DNA of 64,000 bases from Rhea pennata (lineage: Eukaryota > Chordata > Aves > Rheiformes > Rheidae): contig NC_084687.1 of assembly GCF_028389875.1 (NCBI RefSeq), forward strand, positions 1,452,611 to 1,516,610, in the 5' to 3' direction. Position numbers and translations under genes: made by a program. This document shows positions 1 to 64,000 of this stretch, piece by piece (the stretch's first letter is position 1; each line of letters opens with the position of its first letter). The notes beneath the pieces were generated by a model. That model did not search any database and was not told where the DNA came from. It worked only from the letters and a program-made list of their open reading frames with translations.

Positions 1-115
1 CCCAGGCCGGGCCCGGCCGGCGGGGAGGGGTCGCCGGTGGGGGGGGAGGGCGAGGGGGGCGCGGCGCCGAGGCGGGAGGGGGCGGGGCCCAGCGCGGCCG
101 CCCCGCCCCGGCCCG

Positions 116-121
116 CACGTG
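116..121. promoter_or_regulatory. Canonical E-box CACGTG
   Basis: CACGTG sits within the palindrome CGCACGTGCGC in the CpG island. It is a potential site for bHLH-zip factors of the MYC/MAX/USF type. Occupancy is not shown, and the site is about 1.8 kb upstream of the ATG. Confidence 0.4.
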
Positions 122-251
122 CGCTACGTGCGGCGCCTGCCGAGCTGGGGGCGGGGGAAGGGGGGGCGCTGCCTCCGTGCCCCTCCCCGCCCGCACCGAG
201 CCCCTGCGGGTGGGGGTGGGACGCCCCGCTGGGGCGGAGCGGGGCGGGGCG

Positions 252-334
252 CCTCACCGTACCCCCTCAGCGCGTGGGATGGGCGACCCGGTCAACACCG
301 CCGGGGGGGTGGGCACCTCACCGTGCCCCCTCAG
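252..334. repeat. 19-bp direct repeat in the CpG island
   Basis: The 19-mer CCTCACCGTRCCCCCTCAG occurs at 252-270 and 316-334, with one base different, 64 bp apart. The spacer is GC-rich and only loosely alike. This looks like a decayed minisatellite unit; no function is assigned. Confidence 0.6.
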
Positions 335-589
335 TGAGGGTGGGGGAAGGCCCGAGCCCAACGGGTCACAACCAGGGAATTAAAGGAGTGTGTGTGGGGG
401 GGCGGCACGAGGGCACTGGCTTCACCTGGGGAGCGGGTAGGAGCTGCGCCCCGCGGCGCCGGAGCGCGGACCGGGCGCAGACTGGCCACTGGCCCCCCCC
501 CCCCGCCTCGCGCCGCGCCGCGCCGGCCGAGACAATGCGTCCGCGCGGCGCGGCCCCGCCCCGCCCGCCGGTGACGCGGTCGCGGCGCA

Positions 590-620
590 GCCAATCGCCG
601 GCAGCGAAGAGGCTCTTTAA
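590..620 (+). promoter_or_regulatory. CCAAT box followed by a TATA-like TTTAAAAAAA
   Basis: GCCAATCG lies near 590-597, and an AT-rich TTTAAAAAAA lies about 20 bp further on inside otherwise GC-only DNA. The pairing resembles core promoter elements. It lies about 1.3 kb upstream of the KDM5B ATG, so it could serve a distal first exon, a divergent noncoding transcript, or nothing. Confidence 0.3.
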
Positions 621-1576
621 AAAAAGAAGCGCCGGCTGGAGGTGGCTGTCAGCTGTGGCGGATCCTTCCGCGCATGTAAACAGAGCTCCCGGAGGGCAAC
701 GCCGCCGGAGGCCCATGTGCTGCTCGGCGGCGTAACGGCCCCGGCTCCCGCCCCCGCCGGCACACAAAGCGCAGCCCCTGCGGAGGCACCCGGGAAGCGG
801 GGCAGCGGGAGCGCGGCCCACCCCGAGGCGGCGGGGGTGGGGGAGGGCGTGTGGTGGGAGCGGGGCCCGGCGTTGGCAGAGCCGCCGCGATCGGCCGTTA
901 CAGGGCGGCGGGAAGGAGCGGGGCCTGCGGAGCGGGGGCCGCGCAACAAAGGAGCGCTGTGTTCCGCGAGGTCGAGCGGGCCGTCCCGGGCGAGAGCGCT
1001 GCGTCCTGCGCGGACATCTTGGGCTTAGGGAGGCGGCGGGAGCCTCTCAGGCTGGAACAGCGCTTCGCTGAGGTGCTGGCCAGAATTTGGCTTTGTTAGG
1101 CGATTTCAGCGGCGAAGTCCTTAAGAGGGGGGAAAGACTCGTTTCTGTGGCTTGTACACGGTGGCGCTCCGTAAAGAATATTTCTAACCGAGGGGTCTCG
1201 AAGCGTCAGTCCGTCTAAAACATCAAACGCTGGGTGCGTGGTACTGGAGACGCGCTGACAGCTCCCTAAAAACGGAGCCAGGTGCCTGAAAGAAACGGTG
1301 TTAACGGCTTCGTTACGAAGCTGTGCAACGACGGAGAGGGCGGCTGCCGAGTAGTTCGTCGGCCGCCGCCGCTCTTCCCAAACCCAACCGCAACACGAGG
1401 GGCGGCAACGGCGAGGCGCGACGCCGCGCAGCCAGAGCCGCTGCCGAGGCGCGGCCTGCCGCCCCGCCAGCTCTCCCGGCGCGGCCTTTCCCTGGCTGAC
1501 GCGACTTGCCGCCGGGGCTTCGTGCTGGCAAAGGGGGGAGCGGCGCGGCGGGGCCGCTGCGGACGACCCCCGCCCC

Positions 1577-1579
<3 letters not shown>

Positions 1580-1612
<33 letters not shown>
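1580..1612. repeat. (CA)n microsatellite, about 16 units
   Basis: An uninterrupted CA dinucleotide run lies about 340 bp upstream of the KDM5B start codon, within the CpG island and probably in or beside the transcribed leader. It is likely to vary in length between individuals. Confidence 0.95.
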
Positions 1613-1614
<2 letters not shown>

Positions 1615-1951
1615 CTACTCCCGGCCGGCCCCGGCCTCGCCTCGGTGCGCGGCCCCGCGGCGCGGATGTCCCCGCACAAAGACACGCGCGGGGCGGGCGG
1701 CGCGTGACGGCGGGGGGAGGGGTGGCAGCCAGCCCCCTCCCTCCCCCCCGCCCAGGCCGGGGCGGACTCTTTTTCTCTGCCTCGCTCTCCCTCCCGGCTC
1801 CCCCCTTTCCTCCCCCCCCCCCCCCCTCGCCCTCCCGGCGGAGGCGCACGTCCCGTTCGACCGGCGCTCGGCGGCCCCAGCGTCTGTTGGAGGATTGTTT
1901 GGAGCGGCGGTTGGCGGCGGAGCGGCTGCCGGCGCCCCCGCGGCCCGGGCC

Positions 1952-60752
<58,801 letters not shown>

Positions 60753-61102
60753 ACTCCCTATAAAACATTCAGGACTTGAGTAAAGAAGGTTATCAGAGTT
60801 TCTCCACAAAGCCACAGGGGCTGGTTTAAGAGCCAGACTGCAAATGGTGCTACTTCTATCCTCATGGGATTATTTTCCAGAACTCAAAATAATTTTTGAC
60901 ACTTTTGTATTTTCCCTTGATCTGTTTGTGGTTGTTGAGGTTTGAAATGCTGACTGTTTAGCAGGGGTTTCCACCAACTTGGAAGGCATTTGAAACATGC
61001 ACCTTTTATTGTACAGCATTAAATTACCTCTCTGGGATTTACCGGCATATTTAATTCAACTTGGTTTAGGTGCAAAAAAATACCCTGCACCATGAATTTT
61101 CC

Positions 61103-61108
61103 AATAAA
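61103..61108 (+). terminator. Proximal poly(A) signal AATAAA
   Basis: AATAAA 351 bp after the stop codon. No clear GT-rich element sits right after it; use is uncertain. Confidence 0.4.
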
Positions 61109-61430
61109 TCCTCTTTTGAGGAGATCCCTGTTTACTCTGCTAACTCTTTGAAGACTTTAGTTTTTTTCCACTTTGTTTTTTCGTAGACTAGATTTATTTA
61201 TCTGAGCAATAACTTCTATGTCTGGTTTCAGTGACTGGAATGACAATTCTGAACAGCGTGTTGCTTTTAGCATTGGTTGATGTACAGAAAGCAAATGTTA
61301 GATCCTAGTGTCACTGATGGTCCAGTGATGTAGAAGACAGAAAAAGCTCTGTAAAGTAATTGCCACAGCTGTATTTTGGCTTTCTCCTTTTTTGGGTAGC
61401 TTGTATCAAATGTTGCAGTTTATATTGTGG

Positions 61431-61436
61431 AATAAA
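61431..61436 (+). terminator. Likely main poly(A) signal AATAAA
   Basis: AATAAA is followed within about 25-35 bp by a GT/T-rich stretch (TGTTGGTGTTTTT), the expected downstream element. Further AATAAA copies at 61729, 62083 and 62946 could serve longer forms. Confidence 0.6.
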
Positions 61437-61460
61437 CCCCTGGTTATGTTATAAAATTAA

Positions 61461-64000
61461 ATGTTGGTGTTTTTAGAGAGCTTGAAATGCAGTTTCATTT
61501 CCCTCTTGATTGATCTTGATTGCATTGATGGATTCTCGTACTCTACAGAAATCCCTCTTAAAAAAAAGCCCTAAATGCAAAAGCTATATTTTCTTACCTT
61601 AGTCATAAATTCAGATTTAGGAGGAGAAACCAGATAAAAATCTTACTCAAATCAGAAGTACTTTTTAAAGTCCTTTTTTTCAAAGCTTTTCCAAAATTGA
61701 AATTGTTTACAGGTTGGGTGTTGGGTGGAATAAAATGTCGAAACTAAGGTCTGTGATTCGGAGAATTCACCTGGGAAGCGGAAGCGTAAGACAGCTTCCT
61801 TTGACAGCCTTGTCCTCCTGACTTCTAAAAGAAAGACTTTCCCTCCAGCACATATTGCCAGTTTGTTGGGTACTTGCTGGTGGTCCACAAAGCACTGCCT
61901 GGCCACGTGGAGCTTCCTTTTCAGCTGCTTTTGCTTGCATTCAGCTAAGAGCCTGAGGAATGAGGAAATCTCTAGATAGGTTGTGAGTTTATCAAAGACT
62001 GTGTTTAGGGACCATAACCAAGGGGGGAAGAAGGGGCTGTGCAGCTGATGGCAGTAAGGTGAGAATGTCCTGGGGAGGAGGGAATAAAACACTCAAGTGG
62101 TCTGTGTGTGGATCCCAGAGGAGGAGAACAGGCACAAGAAATGGACAAAAGCAGTATTTAAGTGGAGGAGTTGGGAGCACAGGAAAAGAGCAGCAGCGGT
62201 TCTTTGTCAGAGGGGGGCTAGACCTTTGAAGAGGAGTGGTTATTTCTTTATTTCAACATGGGCTACACCGTAAATATGTGGAATATAATCACTTCTTTGG
62301 AAGTGGACTGGTGCCAGTGATGTGGCCTCCATCATCTGCCAAAGACATAGTGTCTAAAGCCCTAGAAGATGGGAGATCTTTGTGTCTGAGAGAGCATTCT
62401 CCTGATGATAGCCCGTCATCACGAAAAATGTAGCGGTACTGGTGTTTCTTCAGCTCCTGATCAAGATAAAGTTGCTAGTAAATTTTTCTCTGCCAGTTCC
62501 AGATCTTCTCCATGGACCAGAAGCATGCAGATCAATTGACTTTCTGGGCATACTGCAAAGCGTTTGCACAGTACGTGGCTGATGATGTGGAACTCTGTGG
62601 AATAAGAACTGTATAAGAATTAGATTTTAAAGGGGTTTTGAGCACTTAATTGGCTTTTTAGTCTCTTGATGATTTTTAACTAACCATAGAGAGCATCTTC
62701 AGCCTAGCATAGAAGATTTATCTAATAATGGGTGGTGGTAGGGGAAGGCAGTATGACCCTGGTTACATTAAGTTACTTAAATGTGCGTATGCTTTCGTAT
62801 TACGACTTTTCTGTATTTTTTACTGTAATTACCGAAAGGATGTTATGTGAGCTTGATTGGACGAGGTCTTGTGCTACGTTAAGGTAACAGACCAAGCAGT
62901 GGGAAAAATCAATTGGTAATATCTCCCTTTCAAAGGGGGCAAATGAATAAACTTGAAAAAGCTTGCACAGTGTTGTGATATAGCTGAAGATTTTAAAAAG
63001 TTTTCTCTCACAGTATTTCTTTTATTTTTACTTCCATTGAAGAAATGGCTGCTTCCCAAAAAGTACTAGAGCAAATATGATGCAATTAATTTTAGGATTA
63101 TGATCCACAGGACCAAGTTGAAAGCTGTCAGTTTTTTCAGTTTTTGAGGCGGAGGAAACCGTTATGATCTCAATTGCATAATTCTTCATCAAGATTAATG
63201 AGTGAGGTAGAACTGCAGGGGAATAGTTTTTTAAGTTACCATCTCTTTTCTTTAAAATTTTCAGGAAATGGAAGACTTTAGTCCCTGGGTAACCTGTGCC
63301 AATATATAGGATATATCTTAAAGACTGGCATCTTATTTCCTGTTAGAATTCAGACTTTAAGACCTAGTGGCTGGAAGTTACTGTGGAAGTAGTAGCGCCT
63401 CCTGTGCCACACAGCCACTTCCCCACATGGATACTTAAAACTTGATTTAATCAATTTTTGACTGTGTTGAACTAAATGAGCAAGGAATTTGTTATTTGCT
63501 TCAAGGTGGGCTCTTCTTCTGAGTGTCCTTTACATGTCCCTCATCAGAGGAGATGGCAGTCAGGACAGAGCGCTTGCAGCAGCAGGGCCTGTTAGGGAAT
63601 ATCGACTGTGCCTGTCACCCCTCTTCTTGCCTGTTCTTAAGTTCCTGAGGATAAACCAAAACAGAAAAAGAAAGGATGTCCTCCGCACACCACTCTGCTT
63701 CATTTGCTTTTTAGTTTGAAGCAACTGGACACCTGAATCTCCTTGGCTCTCTCAGATCCTAATACTTTAATAAGAATTTTGGCTCACCATAGCCTAGGTT
63801 ATGGCTTGTAGAGTAGTTTAATCATAAAGTAGGTGAGACAAAAATCCAATTAGCTGACCTGTTTGTGAATCTGAGGCAGAAAAATCTGATTTTATTTAAA
63901 GGCTTCCTGTTCCCTTCTTCAGAAGGTGAGGTGGTATCTGTCGTGCCGTCTTTAATCTGCTCCATGTGCATTTTTTCATGCCACAGGAAGAGTACCAGAA
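61461..64000. other. Downstream region: extended 3' UTR or intergenic DNA
   Basis: About 2.5 kb with no recognisable exon, tRNA or transposon. Short open frames at 61652-62092, 62236-62433 and 63489-63719 resemble no known protein. Confidence 0.7.

Larger units (their letters stand above)
60753..61460 (+). other. KDM5B 3' UTR (minimum extent)
   Basis: AT-rich sequence from the stop codon to the region after the best AATAAA at 61431. Mammalian KDM5B has long 3' UTR forms, so the transcript may continue to later signals. Confidence 0.6.

Noticed and set aside
62236..62433. A 65-codon open frame downstream of KDM5B
   Set aside because: No recognisable family and no splice partners; probably 3' UTR or intergenic sequence.

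Overview
The window is vertebrate nuclear DNA, and the repeats mark it as bird. There is a near-intact CR1 LINE tail, an older CR1 copy, and a SINE with a tRNA-Ile head joined to a CR1-like tail, a combination known mainly from passerines. The order-level placement is an inference from that one SINE. The window is filled by one gene on the + strand: the complete coding part of KDM5B (JARID1B/PLU-1), the JmjC-domain demethylase of histone H3 lysine 4.

Layout. Positions 1 to about 2650 form a very GC-rich CpG island holding the promoter, 5' leader, a CA microsatellite and coding exon 1 (ATG at 1952). A 12.3-kb first intron follows. Exons 2-27 run from 14389 to the stop codon at 60750-60752. All 26 introns could be placed by matching the translation to the known KDM5B protein and checking splice sites and phase. 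25 introns are GT-AG and one (intron 25) is GC-AG. The joined frame is 1521 codons plus stop, with no frameshift or premature stop. After the stop come a 3' UTR with a good AATAAA at 61431 and about 2.5 kb that is either extended 3' UTR or intergenic.

How the parts work together. The protein has, in order, JmjN, ARID, PHD1, JmjC, C5HC2 zinc finger, PLU-1 helical region, PHD2 and PHD3. The Fe(II) ligands (His474, Glu476, His562) and the visible zinc ligands are present, so the encoded enzyme should be active. PHD1 and PHD3 are the known histone H3 tail readers of this family, and ARID contacts DNA.

No second protein gene, functional RNA gene, CRISPR array or wholly new system was found. The observations most worth following up are two possible unannotated cassette exons (47957-48058, which keeps the frame, and 25613-25740, which carries a stop), the GC-AG intron, a 29-T tract forming the exon 2 acceptor, and the tRNA-Ile/CR1 SINE in intron 13.
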